64,000 nucleotides of DNA from Bernardetiaceae bacterium (GTDB lineage Bacteria; Bacteroidota; Bacteroidia; Cytophagales; Thermoflexibacteraceae): contig JANWVT010000014.1 of assembly GCA_025056255.1 (NCBI GenBank), forward strand, positions 25,465 through 89,464, read 5' to 3'. The notes under the pieces are model-generated. The model was not told the origin of the DNA. It was given only the letters and a program-made list of their open reading frames with translations, and made no database searches. The position numbers were made by a program, and so were the translations under genes. Below are positions 62,708-64,000 of the stretch, one piece after another. Position 1 is the first letter of the stretch, and each line of letters starts with the position of its first letter.

Positions 62708-63689
62708 GTTTGGAGGAGTCGAAATTGGAGTACTCAGCAATATGATAGTCGTTGCGGTTGGGTGCAGCAAGGGAAATCATTTCGGCAAGGAATCCAGCAA
62801 GAAAAAGTTGTGTGCCAATAATAGCAGCAGTAAGTGCCAAAAAAAACAATGGTTGGTCAACCACGTCGCGGGGTGGCGGCATGCCCGGCTGCGATTTGAT
62901 AAATTTTTCCAACACAAGAAAAAAAGCAATCCCACCTCCTAACAAAAAAACCAACAATCCGATTGTACCAAAGAAGTGCATTGGGCGTTTGCGAAATTTT
63001 CCGACAAAAACGATAGACATTAAATCAAGAAAGCCATATACAAAACGCTCTATGCCAAATTTAGTGACACCATATTTGCGCGGGCGATGCTCTACTACCT
63101 TCTCTCCTATTTTTTTGAATCCTGCCCATTTAGCCAATAGCGGAATGTAGCGGTGCATTTCACCATACACCTCGATGCTTTTTACTACTTCTTGCTTGTA
63201 AGCTTTCAACCCACAATTGAAATCGTGGAGGTAAATCCCTGAAACTTTTCTGGTTACTGCGTTGAATAGTTTGGTTGGAATAGTTTTGCTTAGCGGGTCG
63301 TAACGCTTTTTTTTCCATCCGGAAACCATGTCAAATTTCTCCTCAACAATCATTTTATATAGGGCAGGTATTTCATCGGGGCTGTCTTGCATGTCTGCAT
63401 CCATAGTGATGACTACATTACCTTGTGCCGCCCTAAAGCCAACGTGTAGTGCAGCAGATTTACCATAGTTGCGACGGAAACAAATGCCTTTTACGACAGG
63501 GTTGTGTTCTCCTATCTGCTTAATAACTTCCCAAGTGCGGTCTGTGCTACCATCGTTTACAATAATCACTTCATAGCCAAACCGATGTTCCTGCATCACG
63601 CGCTCTATCCATGCACATAATTCAGGTAAAGACTCCTCCTCATTGTAAGCAGGGATGACAACAGAGATATCGGGTTTCTTTATGCTCAT
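62700..63689 (-). CDS. Glycosyltransferase family 2 (DPM1/GtrB-like) with two C-terminal TM segments
   Basis: SVVIPAYNEEESLPELCAWI, VIIVNDGSTDRTWEVI, ICFRRNYGKSAALHVGFRAAQGNVVITMDADMQDSPDEIPAL, DFNCGLKAYKQEVVKSI. Confidence 0.93.
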   Translation of the reverse strand: MSIKKPDISVVIPAYNEEESLPELCAWIERVMQEHRFGYEVIIVNDGSTDRTWEVIKQIGEHNPVVKGICFRRNYGKSAALHVGFRAAQGNVVITMDADMQDSPDEIPALYKMIVEEKFDMVSGWKKKRYDPLSKTIPTKLFNAVTRKVSGIYLHDFNCGLKAYKQEVVKSIEVYGEMHRYIPLLAKWAGFKKIGEKVVEHRPRKYGVTKFGIERFVYGFLDLMSIVFVGKFRKRPMHFFGTIGLLVFLLGGGIAFFLVLEKFIKSQPGMPPPRDVVDQPLFFLALTAAIIGTQLFLAGFLAEMISLAAPNRNDYHIAEYSNFDSSKHA

Positions 63690-64000
63690 TCAACTGTTTT
63701 TCTTGTGATAATGTACAAAGCGCCAAAAGGTATACCGCTCATAATTTTCGGGCTTGAACCAACTTTGATGTTCCTTTATAAAAAGTTGCTCAATGAATGG
63801 CATAATCACAATGTCGCGAATTTGGTTTTTATCTGTTTGCTCAAATAAGTTATTATGCACTTGCATGGCGTTAATCAGGTGCAACGACCTTTCATCATAT
63901 TCATACGGCGGAATTACAGCCAATATATTAATATTCTTTTTGCCGTGCAGTGAGTGAAAAATTGACTTAAAATCTGATGCCCATACATAACGCTCTGTCG
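63690..64000 (-). CDS. Hypothetical protein, N-terminus beyond the right window edge
   Basis: Frame remains open to the window end (TERYVWASDFKSIFHSLHGKKNINILAVIPPYEYDERSL...); the ORF-track start at 63923 is probably internal. Confidence 0.6.
   Translation of the reverse strand, partial: TERYVWASDFKSIFHSLHGKKNINILAVIPPYEYDERSLHLINAMQVHNNLFEQTDKNQIRDIVIMPFIEQLFIKEHQSWFKPENYERYTFWRFVHYHKKNS

Overview
This 64 kb window looks like a chromosomal segment from a Bacteroidota (probably Cytophagales-like) genome. Supporting markers are a SusC/SusD pair, a T9SS-type C-terminal sorting domain, LVIVD repeats, a SUMF1-type protein, DUF5686 and a NusB with a long N-terminal extension. I saw no rRNA, tRNA, CRISPR array, transposase or prophage. 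Most of the sequence is housekeeping or metabolic: lnt, ligA, dnaA, hisS, guaA, nhaA, nusB, ade, cdd, metZ-like, fRMsr, M48 peptidase, YqgE, DUF349 and an acyl-CoA dehydrogenase. The main non-routine signals are: (1) a cassette of three overlapping tandem micro-lipoprotein genes (54, 48 and 45 aa) that is absent from the supplied ORF track, shares WTPRK / GKPI motifs, and sits between a SUMF1-like gene and adenine deaminase; (2) a gene that looks like a degenerate type ISP restriction-modification methylase/TRD protein, ending in an ATGA overlap with ligA; (3) a dispersed family of small STAS/SpoIIAA-like proteins (three intact, one broken by internal deletion plus frameshift); (4) a tandem pair of secreted paralogues with a conserved EK[LF]RGxCxCE motif; (5) a HpaI-aldolase / HapK-like / SDR / HyuA cluster with no HyuB; (6) several unexplained intergenic RNA-structure candidates, including two tandem hairpins upstream of dnaA and a nested three-stem element at 8453-8537. 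All calls are by eye from translated sequence; no database search was run.
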